Positions 9,032 through 17,051 of a stretch of 64,000 bases of DNA are shown in pieces. Every line of letters starts with the position of its first letter. The first letter of the stretch is position 1. The notes beneath the pieces were generated by a model. That model was not told where the DNA came from. It searched no databases and saw only the letters and a program-made list of their open reading frames with translations. Both the position numbers and the translations under genes were made by a program. The stretch is from Flavobacteriaceae bacterium (lineage in GTDB: Bacteria > Bacteroidota > Bacteroidia > Flavobacteriales > Flavobacteriaceae): positions 1 to 64,000 of the forward strand of contig CANKLE010000011.1 of NCBI GenBank assembly GCA_947483075.1, written 5' to 3'.

Positions 9032-9964
9032 ATGAAAAAATACTTTCAACTCATACGGTACCAAAACCTACTCCTACTCGCACTCATGCAACTCGTAGTG
9101 CGCTATGGTTTTTTAAAATTGCAAGCCGTGTTCTTGGCACTCAATTCTTGGCAATATGGCTTGTTGGTTTTGGCTACCTTATTGTTGGCTGCTGCAGGTT
9201 ATGTAATCAACGATATTTTTGACCAAGAAGCAGATGCCCTCAATCACCCGCATAAGCAACTCATCGGCAGCCAAATATCCGAAGGCCAAGCCTACAATCT
9301 CTACGTAGTACTCAATTGCGTGGGAGTGGGAATTGGTTTTTATTTATCGAACGTAATCGAACGACCGGGTTTTGTGGCCTTGTTTATCTTGGTAGCCGCC
9401 CTACTCTATTTTTATGCCACCACCTTGAAACAGATTTTGTTCATCGGCACTCTTGTGGTCGCCGCATTGCTTGCCTTTAGTATTTTGATCATTGGTTTTT
9501 TTGATATTTTCCCCGCAACCTATGACGGCAACCAACAAGTCATGTCTAACCTGTTTTCGATATTGGTTGATTATGCTGTTTTTGCTTTCTTGTTGAGCCT
9601 GTATCGGGAATTAACAAAAGATCTAGAAGATCTAGAAGGCGATCAGATTCAAGGCAAACAAACCCTTCCAATCGTATTAGGATTGAAGCGTGCTACCCAG
9701 GTTACTTTTGTGTTTAGCCTCCTTCCGCTCTGTATTTTGGTGTATTACATCAATCATTATTTCATTGCTTTTGATTTGTATCCCACGGCAATTTATGCCT
9801 TGGTTGGGCTGGTTGGGCCTTTATTGTATTGCAGTATTAAGTTGTTTTCTGCAAAGCAAAAATCAGATTTCACGCACCTTAGTTTGGTTTTAAAATGGGT
9901 TACTTTGGTAGGGATACTTTCACTTGCTGTAGTTTCTTATAATATTTATTTTTTACATGCTTAA
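9032..9964 (+). CDS. UbiA family prenyltransferase (geranylgeranylglycerol-phosphate geranylgeranyltransferase-like)
   Basis: A 310-residue membrane prenyltransferase with about eight or nine hydrophobic helices. The first prenyl-diphosphate/Mg binding motif is NDIFDQEADALNHP (about 66-79). The second acidic motif is YRELTKDLEDLEGD (about 190-203), a DxxxD-type site. Bacteroidota members of this subgroup are commonly annotated as digeranylgeranylglyceryl-phosphate synthase-like, but the true acceptor is uncertain; a quinone or polyprenyl-lipid role is also possible. MenA is normally a separate gene. It starts 9 bases after kdsC and overlaps maf by 8 bases. Confidence 0.85.
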   Translation: MKKYFQLIRYQNLLLLALMQLVVRYGFLKLQAVFLALNSWQYGLLVLATLLLAAAGYVINDIFDQEADALNHPHKQLIGSQISEGQAYNLYVVLNCVGVGIGFYLSNVIERPGFVALFILVAALLYFYATTLKQILFIGTLVVAALLAFSILIIGFFDIFPATYDGNQQVMSNLFSILVDYAVFAFLLSLYRELTKDLEDLEGDQIQGKQTLPIVLGLKRATQVTFVFSLLPLCILVYYINHYFIAFDLYPTAIYALVGLVGPLLYCSIKLFSAKQKSDFTHLSLVLKWVTLVGILSLAVVSYNIYFLHA

Positions 9965-10562
9965 CCAACGCACTCAACCCTACCGGTTTATTTTGGCTTC
10001 GGCTTCGCCCAGAAGGCAGCAATTTTTTAAGGATATTCAACTCGATGTAAAAATTGATTTGAAACCAATAGACGAAATTTACCCCGATGAGTTGCGATTC
10101 ACCGAAATCACCGATTACTTGGCCGAGCTCAAAAGCAAGCCCTTTGTTTCGACTTTACAAGAATATGATGTGCTCATCACCAGCGATACCTTGGTTTGGC
10201 ATGACGATAAAGCCTTAGGCAAACCCAATACCTACGCAGAAGCTTTCGCCATGTTGCAATCGTTGGCCAATGCTACCCATGAAGTAATCACTTCGGTTAC
10301 TTTTACAACCGTTGCAGGACACACTACAATCAACGACGTGAGCAAAGTTACGATTGGTCCCATAACCGAAGATGAAATACACTATTACCTAGAACAGCAT
10401 CAACCTTATGACAAGGCCGGAAGCTATGGAATACAGGATTGGTTTGGATTCGTAGGTGTACAACGCATTGAAGGCTCCTACCCCAACGTAATGGGACTGC
10501 CGATCGAAAAAGTATACCGATATATTGTTGAACATTATACTCATGCCCATGATACTTACTAA
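9957..10562 (+). CDS. maf: Maf-like nucleotide pyrophosphatase
   Basis: A 201-residue house-cleaning nucleoside triphosphate pyrophosphatase of the Maf family, which hydrolyses dTTP/UTP or modified nucleotides to monophosphates. The signature ASASPRR is near 15-21 and is followed by the family pattern through TSDTLVWHDDKALGKPNTYAEAFAML and KAGSYGIQDW. The KAGSYGIQ form is typical of YhdE-type (dTTP/UTP) Maf proteins. The start overlaps the end of the prenyltransferase gene by 8 bases and the end overlaps the start of the mscS-like gene, so translation is coupled. Confidence 0.94.
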   Translation: MLNQRTQPYRFILASASPRRQQFFKDIQLDVKIDLKPIDEIYPDELRFTEITDYLAELKSKPFVSTLQEYDVLITSDTLVWHDDKALGKPNTYAEAFAMLQSLANATHEVITSVTFTTVAGHTTINDVSKVTIGPITEDEIHYYLEQHQPYDKAGSYGIQDWFGFVGVQRIEGSYPNVMGLPIEKVYRYIVEHYTHAHDTY

Positions 10563-11055
10563 TTTCACCATAGAATGGATTGCCAGCCTTAGTGCGGCTG
10601 TAATTTTCTTACTGAGCCGATTTATTTTGGCAAAGTTGGTAAAACGTTACGCCAAATCAAGTCAAATCATAGAACGACGGGCCAATTTGGTAATCAAATA
10701 CATGCAAATATTATTGAGTATTTTACTGCTTATTGCCTTAGTCATTATATGGGGAGTAGATCGAAAAGCCATTTTATTGACTGTATCTTCTATCACAACC
10801 GTTGTAGGCGTAGCCATGTTTGCCACTTGGTCTATTTTGAGTAACATTACATCTGGCATCATTTTATTTTTCTTTTTTCCGTTTCGAATTGGCGACACGA
10901 TCAAGATACACGACAAAGATTTTCCGATTGAAGCAGAAATCGAAGACATCAATGCCTTTCATGTACTTTTGGTCACGGCTGATGGCGAACACATTACCTA
11001 TCCCAACAACTTATTGTTGCAAAAAGGGATCTCAATATGTCGTCAGGTGAATTAA
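10543..11055 (+). CDS. Small MscS-type mechanosensitive channel
   Basis: A protein of about 170 residues with three hydrophobic helices and a short MscS beta domain. The pore-lining stretch is recognisable in TTVVGVAMFATWSILSNITSGIILFF, followed by PFRIGDTIKI and the beta-domain text ITYPNNLLLQKGI. It lacks the large C-terminal cytoplasmic cage of E. coli MscS (286 residues), so it is a minimal version. Two ATGs (10543, 10549) fit; a TTG at 10525 is also in frame but less likely. The start overlaps the maf end by 14-20 bases. It probably relieves hypo-osmotic stress. Confidence 0.85.
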   Translation: MPMILTNFTIEWIASLSAAVIFLLSRFILAKLVKRYAKSSQIIERRANLVIKYMQILLSILLLIALVIIWGVDRKAILLTVSSITTVVGVAMFATWSILSNITSGIILFFFFPFRIGDTIKIHDKDFPIEAEIEDINAFHVLLVTADGEHITYPNNLLLQKGISICRQVN

Positions 11056-11246
11056 TTTATATTAAGAAAAATACTACTTTATTTAATTTTTTGTGTATTT
11101 CATCGATATTTTTATGCTATTTATCGGTGTTTTATTTATTTGGTTTAGGTTTACAGCACCCAAATCTACCTAAACTATTTACGATGCTATTACTTTTAAT
11201 TATTACCTTAAGTAGCAGGCTGCACAAAAAATACAAAGCGGCCTAA
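11037..11246 (+). CDS. Possible small membrane protein (69 residues)
   Basis: An open frame whose ATG overlaps the last 19 bases of the mscS-like gene. The product would have two hydrophobic segments (about 15-38 and 45-60) and a basic end (RLHKKYKAA). The DNA is very AT-rich and I recognise no family, so this may be chance coding in an intergenic spacer. The overlap and the membrane-like pattern are the only support. Confidence 0.35.
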   Translation: MSSGELIYIKKNTTLFNFLCISSIFLCYLSVFYLFGLGLQHPNLPKLFTMLLLLIITLSSRLHKKYKAA

Positions 11247-11297
11247 TTCCATAAAATTATTACTATTTTTGAAGCTCTTGTCCTAGTAACTCCATCT

Positions 11298-13793
11298 ATG
11301 CAAAAGCTTTCTATTTCCTTTTTACTTGCGCTTTTATTACCCGCTTTGGGTTGTATCGCACAAGCACCTACAAAACCTTCATCGGTAACGCTATATCGTC
11401 AAATTAAAAAATTAAATTTTTTAGGATCTGTATTATATATAGCGGCACATCCCGACGACGAAAACACCCGACTCATTTCGTATATGGCCAACGAACAATT
11501 GGCTGAAACCGGCTATTTATCGCTTACTCGTGGCGATGGAGGACAAAATTTAATTGGTCCAGAATTGCGGGAACAACTGGGCGTGATTCGCACACAAGAA
11601 CTGTTGGAAGCTCGAAAAATAGATGGCGGAACACAATTTTTTAGTCGAGCCAATGATTTTGGATTTTCAAAAAATCCCACCGAAACCTTGCAAATTTGGG
11701 ACAAAGATGCCGTGTTGCACGATGTCGTATTGGCCATCCGAAAATTTCAACCCGACGTGATCATCAACCGATTTGACGCACGAAGTCCCGGAACTACACA
11801 TGGTCATCATACCTCCTCGGCACTACTGAGTTTGGAAGCTTTTGATTTGAGCAACCAAGCAAGCGCCTACCCGAATCAATTAGAAAAATACAGCCCCTGG
11901 CAAGCCAAACGATTATTCTTTAATACTTCGTGGTGGTTTTACGGCAGCAAAGAAAAATTTGAAAAAGCCGATAAAGCAAATTTATACGCCTTGAAAACAG
12001 GGGTTTATGATGCTGCCGAAGGGAAATCAAACCAAGAAATAGCCGCCTTAAGCCGCAGCAAACACCAATCCCAAGGCTTTGGTACTGCTGGCGAGCGCGG
12101 CGAGGATACCGAATATTTAGAGTTTCTAAAAGGCAGCCCTATCACCCAAGATCAATCTTTGTTTGCAGGAATTGACACGTCTTGGAATCGGGTGAAAGGC
12201 GGAAAAAAAATTGGGGAACTGATCTCTCAAATTGTCCTTGAATTTGATTTTACAAATCCGGCAAAAAGTATCCCTAATTTGGTTAAAGCCTATGGACTCA
12301 TTCAGCAAATAGAAGACGAACATTGGCGAGTAACCAAAACCAACGAAATCAAAGCAGTCCTAGCCGGCTGTGCTGGATTGTATTTAGAAGGCATCGCCGA
12401 CACCCCAGAAACTACACCCAATTCACGCATTAAAATACAGGTAGAAGCCCTTAATAGATCGGCATTTCCGATACAACTTACGGCAATCAAAATGCAACCC
12501 GAAACAGAATTTGCATTTCAAGCACAAACCCTAATTAATAATCTCCCGTTCAAAACAACACTCAGTTGCAGCATACCTGCCACGCAACCGTATTCCCAAC
12601 CGTATTGGTTGGCCAAGAAAAGTACTGAAGGTATGTACCAAGTAAATGAGTTGAATGACATTGGCTTGCCCGAAAAACCAAGACAAATAACCCTGACTTT
12701 TAACTTGGAAATTTTTGGAACTGTCATTCCTTTTGAACGCACCATACATTTTCAATACACCGATGATGTAAAAGGAGAAATGCATGTGCCTTTGGATATC
12801 GTTCCCGTGGTGAGCACACAAATTGTCAATAAAGTCACTCTATTTCCTTCTACTCAATCCAAAAAAGTTGCCATAAAAATAAAAGCCGGAACCAATGAGG
12901 TGCAAGGAACTGTTCAACTCGATTTGCCGGCCAATTGGCACTGTTCGCCGAGTTCGATTCCGTTTCATTTAATCACAAAAAACGAAGAACAAACTGTAGA
13001 ATTTTTGGTTACTCCTTCGCAACAAATCGAGGACATCACAGTGAGTACCTATGCTTTGGTTGATGGAATAAAATACGATAAAGAACAAATTCTGCTCAAT
13101 TACCCCCACATTTCTAAACAACAAATTTTAAAGCCGGCCGAAGCCAAATTGCTGCGATTGGATTTGCAAACTGGCAATCAAAAAATTGGCTATCTCATGG
13201 GCGCTGGCGATATTGTTCCTCAGAGCCTAACGCAAATGGGCTATGAAGTGAGTCTACTCGATCCGAATCTAATTTCGGCCGATTACCTTCGTCCTTTTGA
13301 TGTAATTCTAACCGGAATTCGTGCCTACAATACGGTACAAGCTTTGGCCAATAAGCAATCCTTCTTGTTGGATTTTGTAAAAAATGGCAAAACCCTCATT
13401 GTGCAATACAATACCCTCGATGAATTAATGACCCCTGCCATTTCACCTTATCCGCTCAAAATAGCCCGGGATCGCGTCACCGAAGAAAAAGCCGAAGTGC
13501 GCTTCTTGGCCCCAAGCCATCCGATTTTGAATTTTCCTAATAAAATTACTTCCGCCGACTTTTTGCATTGGAAGCAAGAAATTGGTTTGTATTTTCCGAA
13601 CGAATGGGATCCGGCATTTACACCAATTTTGAGTGCAAATGACACAGGAGAAACAGCCAAAAATGGATTGATTTTACACGCCAAATACGGAACCGGAAAT
13701 TACATTTACACCGGACTCAGCTTTTTTAGAGAGTTGCCCGAGGGTGTTCCCGGCGCCTATCGATTACTTGCCAATCTACTATCAATAAAATAA
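11298..13793 (+). CDS. Exported PIG-L (LmbE-like) family deacetylase
   Basis: An 831-residue exported protein. After a signal peptide (about 1-22) comes a PIG-L/LmbE zinc deacetylase domain: the metal-binding AAHPDDE motif is near 49-55 and the second zinc region is FDARSPGTTHGHHTSS near 160-175. PIG-L enzymes remove N-acetyl groups from amino sugars. The remaining 450 residues are beta-rich, with a final domain (about 610-830) resembling a class I glutamine-amidotransferase-like or trehalose-utilisation-like fold often fused to Bacteroidota PIG-L proteins. The substrate is unknown; a glycan is likely. A TATTTTTG box at 11264-11271 may be the promoter -7 element. The symporter genes follow closely. 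Confidence 0.88.
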   Translation: MQKLSISFLLALLLPALGCIAQAPTKPSSVTLYRQIKKLNFLGSVLYIAAHPDDENTRLISYMANEQLAETGYLSLTRGDGGQNLIGPELREQLGVIRTQELLEARKIDGGTQFFSRANDFGFSKNPTETLQIWDKDAVLHDVVLAIRKFQPDVIINRFDARSPGTTHGHHTSSALLSLEAFDLSNQASAYPNQLEKYSPWQAKRLFFNTSWWFYGSKEKFEKADKANLYALKTGVYDAAEGKSNQEIAALSRSKHQSQGFGTAGERGEDTEYLEFLKGSPITQDQSLFAGIDTSWNRVKGGKKIGELISQIVLEFDFTNPAKSIPNLVKAYGLIQQIEDEHWRVTKTNEIKAVLAGCAGLYLEGIADTPETTPNSRIKIQVEALNRSAFPIQLTAIKMQPETEFAFQAQTLINNLPFKTTLSCSIPATQPYSQPYWLAKKSTEGMYQVNELNDIGLPEKPRQITLTFNLEIFGTVIPFERTIHFQYTDDVKGEMHVPLDIVPVVSTQIVNKVTLFPSTQSKKVAIKIKAGTNEVQGTVQLDLPANWHCSPSSIPFHLITKNEEQTVEFLVTPSQQIEDITVSTYALVDGIKYDKEQILLNYPHISKQQILKPAEAKLLRLDLQTGNQKIGYLMGAGDIVPQSLTQMGYEVSLLDPNLISADYLRPFDVILTGIRAYNTVQALANKQSFLLDFVKNGKTLIVQYNTLDELMTPAISPYPLKIARDRVTEEKAEVRFLAPSHPILNFPNKITSADFLHWKQEIGLYFPNEWDPAFTPILSANDTGETAKNGLILHAKYGTGNYIYTGLSFFRELPEGVPGAYRLLANLLSIK

Positions 13794-13801
13794 ATACCCC
13801 C

Positions 13802-13906
13802 ATGAAAGACGAAATCGGAGTTTGGAAAAAAAATTACACCTGGGTTTTAGTTGCCAATGTATTGTATGTGTTGGTATTTTGTTTACTGATGTTTATATTT
13901 TCCTAG
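13802..13906 (+). CDS. 34-residue single-span membrane peptide upstream of the symporter
   Basis: An ATG at 13802 opens a 34-codon frame ending at TAG 13904-13906, one base before the symporter ATG. The product has a short charged, aromatic head (MKDEIGVWKKNYTW) and a single hydrophobic helix of about 18 residues ending near FIFS. It starts 8 bases after the PIG-L stop. Small helical partners encoded just before sodium:solute symporters are known (for example DUF4212/DUF485-type proteins), but those are longer; a symporter-accessory role here is inferred from position only. Confidence 0.65.
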   Translation: MKDEIGVWKKNYTWVLVANVLYVLVFCLLMFIFS

Positions 13907-13907
13907 T

Positions 13908-15602
13908 ATGCAGCAGATTGATTGGATTATTTTATCGGCTACCCTGCTTTTTATTGTCGTGTATGGCGTATGGAAAACTAGGGGAAGTAAAAATGTAGAG
14001 GAATACATTTTGGGCAATCACGATACGCCCTGGCACGTGGTAGGACTTTCGGTAATGGCTACACAAGCCAGTGCTATCACTTTTTTATCCACCCCCGGGC
14101 AAGCCTATATCGACGGCATGGGCTTTGTGCAATTTTACCTGGGTTTGCCTTTGGCCATAGTGGTAGTTTGTTATACGTTTATCCCCATATACCACCGCTT
14201 AAAAGTATATACCGCCTACGAATATTTAGAACAGCGCTTTGATTTAAAAACCCGCACCTTGGCTTCCTTATTGTTTTTGGTGCAACGTGGTTTAGGTACT
14301 GGGATTACGATTTATGCTCCGGCCATTGTCTTGTCGGCCATTTTGGGGTGGAACCTCACTTGGCTTATTATGGTTATTGGAGTACTTGTTATAATCTATA
14401 CGGTTGTAGGCGGAACCAATGCCGTTAATGTGACCCAAAAACACCAAATGTTTGTTATATTCTTGGGCCTACTCATCGCGTTTTATTTAATTCTTCATTT
14501 ATTGCCCAATGACATGTCGTTAAGCAATGCCATGCACATTGCGGGTGCCAATCATAAAATGGAAATTTTAGATTTCTCCTTTGATCCCGAAAAACGCTAC
14601 ACCTTTTGGAGCGGAATTACCGGTGGCTTTTTCTTGGCCCTCTCCTATTTTGGTACCGATCAGTCGCAGGTGGGACGCTATTTGTCGGGGAAATCAATAC
14701 GAGAAAGCCAGATGGGACTTATCATGAATGGCTTCCTCAAAATTCCGTTGATGTTTTTTATCTTATTGATTGGCGTGATGGTGTTTGTTTTTTTTCAGTT
14801 TAATCCGGCACCCTTAAATTTTAATCCCAACAACAAAGCGGTAGTAGAGCACTCCATCTACAAAAACGAATACCATGCCTTAGAGCTCAAAATGAACCAA
14901 CTGTCAGAGGAAAAAAAGGAGATCAACTTAATCTATATTGATCATTTGAATCAAAATTACGACAACCCCATTTTGCGCAAAGAATTGGTTGCCCTATCGA
15001 GTAAGGAAAACGACCTGCGGGAGCAAGCCCGAGAACTTATTTCGAAGGCAGACGACAAAGCCGAGACCAACGACAAAGACTATGTATTCATTCACTTTAT
15101 CTTGCATTATTTGCCGCAGGGATTAATCGGACTTTTATTGGCTGTAATTCTTTCGGCAGCTATGTCGTCTACTGCCTCTGGAATTTCTGCCTTGGCTTCA
15201 ACCACCGCAATTGATTTGTATAAACGAAACCTTAGCACCGAGAAATCACCCAAACATTATGTGAATGCTACTAAATTTTTTACCGTTGTTTGGGGTATTG
15301 TTGCCATACTATTTGCTTGTATGGGCACCTTGTTTGAAAACCTTATTCAGTTGGTAAATATTGTGGGATCCTTATTTTACGGAACGGTACTGGGAATCTT
15401 TTTGGTTGGATTTTACCTGAAACGAATACACGCCAATGCAATATTTTGGGCTGCTGTAGGTTGTCAGCTGGCTATTTTTTACATCTACTACATTGATGTG
15501 GTGAGTTTTTTATGGCTCAATTTTATCGGCGCAATGCTTACGATCGTATTGGCTTGGCTGCTGGAAATTACCCTATATAAGGGCACAAAAAAATCCCGCT
15601 AA
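13908..15602 (+). CDS. Sodium:solute symporter (SSS family)
   Basis: A 564-residue inner-membrane transporter with the multi-helix SSS/SLC5 pattern. Recognisable parts are the sugar/solute-site helix (VGLSVMATQASAITFLSTPGQAY, about 45-67) and the SYFGTDQSQVGRYLSGKS stretch near 245-262, both common to the SGLT/myo-inositol-like subgroup. A charged insert likely to form coiled coil lies at about 310-390, between membrane helices. The solute cannot be assigned. It lies directly after the PIG-L deacetylase and 34-residue peptide, suggesting uptake of a sugar or deacetylated product (inference). A strong inverted-repeat terminator follows. Confidence 0.93.
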   Translation: MQQIDWIILSATLLFIVVYGVWKTRGSKNVEEYILGNHDTPWHVVGLSVMATQASAITFLSTPGQAYIDGMGFVQFYLGLPLAIVVVCYTFIPIYHRLKVYTAYEYLEQRFDLKTRTLASLLFLVQRGLGTGITIYAPAIVLSAILGWNLTWLIMVIGVLVIIYTVVGGTNAVNVTQKHQMFVIFLGLLIAFYLILHLLPNDMSLSNAMHIAGANHKMEILDFSFDPEKRYTFWSGITGGFFLALSYFGTDQSQVGRYLSGKSIRESQMGLIMNGFLKIPLMFFILLIGVMVFVFFQFNPAPLNFNPNNKAVVEHSIYKNEYHALELKMNQLSEEKKEINLIYIDHLNQNYDNPILRKELVALSSKENDLREQARELISKADDKAETNDKDYVFIHFILHYLPQGLIGLLLAVILSAAMSSTASGISALASTTAIDLYKRNLSTEKSPKHYVNATKFFTVVWGIVAILFACMGTLFENLIQLVNIVGSLFYGTVLGIFLVGFYLKRIHANAIFWAAVGCQLAIFYIYYIDVVSFLWLNFIGAMLTIVLAWLLEITLYKGTKKSR

Positions 15603-15622
15603 CTTAACGGGATTTTTTTTTA
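15586..15622. terminator. Bidirectional intrinsic terminator
   Basis: AATCCCG (15592-15598) pairs with CGGGATT (15608-15614) around a 9-base loop. A-run on the left and T-run on the right let it serve both the symporter gene (plus) and the convergent DUF2911 gene (minus). Confidence 0.85.
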
Positions 15623-15636
15623 TAAAGCGCTTCAAT

Positions 15637-16476
15637 TTATTTTTTTGACCACTCGGCAATGCTGTCGTTATTCATTTTAATGTAATCGGCATTTTTGGCA
15701 TCGGTTGCAGCAGCCAAAGATAGTTTAGCCGTTTCAATTGCTCCTTTCTTATCTCCCAATTTGGCTTGAATCAATGACTTTTGGCGCAACATCCAATAAG
15801 GCGCATCTTTGCTCATTGTAATTCCTTTGCTTACATATTCTAAGGCTTTTACCAAATCACCGTTTGAGGTAAAGAAAAACACACCGGCAGAGTAATAATC
15901 ATTGGCCGAAGGACCCGCTAATGTTTTATCGATACTGCTCATAGCCGTTTTATAGGTCGGTACATCAAATTTCAAAGAAGCAAACGAACGTTCCCAAGAC
16001 AAATCTAAAGTACCTGAATTGGTGTCAATCGGATTTACACTTATCGTAAAAGCTTCTATCGATTTGGCTGAAATTTCAGGTTTAACCGTGCTTCTCAAAG
16101 CCACTTTTGCTTCGTCAAATTCGGCAGGTGTTCCCCAATTGTCGTTGTCTTTGTAAAAAATAAATTCCCAAGAATCAATTTTAGGAATGGTGTACAAGGC
16201 ATATTTGCCAGATTTAAGGGTTTTTCCGTCAATGACTACATCATCCGAAAAAGAAACGGTGGTATTGGCATTGGCTCCGGTGCGCCACAATTTGGCAAAA
16301 GGCACCAATTCACCAAATACTTTTCGGCCTTTCATGGTCGGTCTACTGTAGTCAACGGCTACTTCGGTCAATCCAACAGTTTGTTTTAAACTGGCACTTG
16401 GACTGGCTTGAGGGGTTTTTACTTGTGCCAAGGCTAGGGCGCTCCACAAGAAAGCAATTGCAACTATTTTTTTCAT
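15637..16476 (-). CDS. Exported DUF2911 domain protein with TPR-like tail
   Basis: A 279-residue protein with a signal peptide (about 1-18, ending ALAQ). The DUF2911 domain spans about 25-175 and carries family text such as VDYSRPTMKGRKVFG, LWRTGANANT and KYALYTIP. The C-terminal 100 residues look like a pair of TPR-type helical repeats (ALEYVSKGITMSKDAPYWMLRQKSLIQAKLGDKKGAIETA). The function is unknown; proteins of this sort are frequent in the Bacteroidota periplasm. It is convergent with the symporter and divergent from the photolyase operon, whose operator-like sites lie in the 107-base gap. Confidence 0.88.
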   Translation of the reverse strand: MKKIVAIAFLWSALALAQVKTPQASPSASLKQTVGLTEVAVDYSRPTMKGRKVFGELVPFAKLWRTGANANTTVSFSDDVVIDGKTLKSGKYALYTIPKIDSWEFIFYKDNDNWGTPAEFDEAKVALRSTVKPEISAKSIEAFTISVNPIDTNSGTLDLSWERSFASLKFDVPTYKTAMSSIDKTLAGPSANDYYSAGVFFFTSNGDLVKALEYVSKGITMSKDAPYWMLRQKSLIQAKLGDKKGAIETAKLSLAAATDAKNADYIKMNNDSIAEWSKK

Positions 16477-16522
16477 GATATCTATTTATTAGTGGTCAAA
16501 AATACAACTTTAGATTGATTTT

Positions 16523-16556
16523 TTTGTTTATCAAATTTATTATTTTGTTAAACAAA
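16523..16556 (+). promoter_or_regulatory. Two 13-bp operator-like sites spaced 21 bp
   Basis: Site 1, TTTGTTTATCAAA (16523-16535), is an inverted repeat with one mismatched pair. Site 2, TTTGTTAAACAAA (16544-16556), is perfect around its central base. They start 21 bp apart, two helical turns, immediately before the -7-like box. The placement suits a regulator that blocks RNA polymerase, such as a MerR/LitR-CarH type light repressor (inference). Confidence 0.55.
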
Positions 16557-16560
16557 TTGA

Positions 16561-16568
16561 TACCTTTG
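16561..16568 (+). promoter_or_regulatory. Promoter -7 box (TACCTTTG) of the photolyase operon
   Basis: TACCTTTG matches the Bacteroidota consensus TAnnTTTG and lies 15 bases before the SRPBCC start codon. A TTG at the usual 17-23 base spacing upstream is missing (the nearest TTTG is 13 away, inside operator site 2), which suggests dependence on a regulator. Confidence 0.6.
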
Positions 16569-16583
16569 GGCAAAATAAATAGC

Positions 16584-17045
16584 ATGAAATTATACCAACT
16601 AAGAAGCACCCAATTTTTGCCGATTTCTGTAGAACAAGCTTGGGAATTCTTGTCCGACCCAAAGAACTTAAAAATCATAACACCAAGTTATATGGGTTTT
16701 GAAATCGTTGATGGTGCAGACAAATCGATGTACCAAGGTCAAATTATTCAATACATTGTAACGCCCGTTTTAGGAATCAAAACCAAATGGGTTACCGAAA
16801 TTACTCATCTAGAAAACCAGTCTTTCTTTGTAGACGAACAACGATTTGGTCCTTATGCCTTTTGGCACCACAAGCATTTTTTGAAAGCCGTGCCGGGCGG
16901 GGTAGAAATGGAAGACATCATCGATTACAAAATTCCGTTTGGCTGGTTGGGTCAATTGATGCACCCACTTGTGGTTCAACCCAAACTCCAAGAAATATTC
17001 TCTTACCGCAAACACAAACTCATCGAACTTTTTGGTTCAAACTAA
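16584..17045 (+). CDS. SRPBCC family protein (photolyase operon)
   Basis: A 153-residue START/Bet v 1-like ligand-binding domain protein, with typical text LPISVEQAWEFLSDPKNLKIITPSYMGFEI at the start and the long C-terminal helix near 125-150 (LVVQPKLQEIFSYRKHKLIE). The family binds hydrophobic ligands; this subgroup is commonly encoded beside photolyase or cryptochrome and SDR genes in Bacteroidota. The frame is open back to 16515, but ATG 16584 aligns with the family start and with the promoter box at 16561-16568. It is followed 6 bases later by the SDR gene. Confidence 0.87.
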   Translation: MKLYQLRSTQFLPISVEQAWEFLSDPKNLKIITPSYMGFEIVDGADKSMYQGQIIQYIVTPVLGIKTKWVTEITHLENQSFFVDEQRFGPYAFWHHKHFLKAVPGGVEMEDIIDYKIPFGWLGQLMHPLVVQPKLQEIFSYRKHKLIELFGSN

Positions 17046-17051
17046 ATCACT

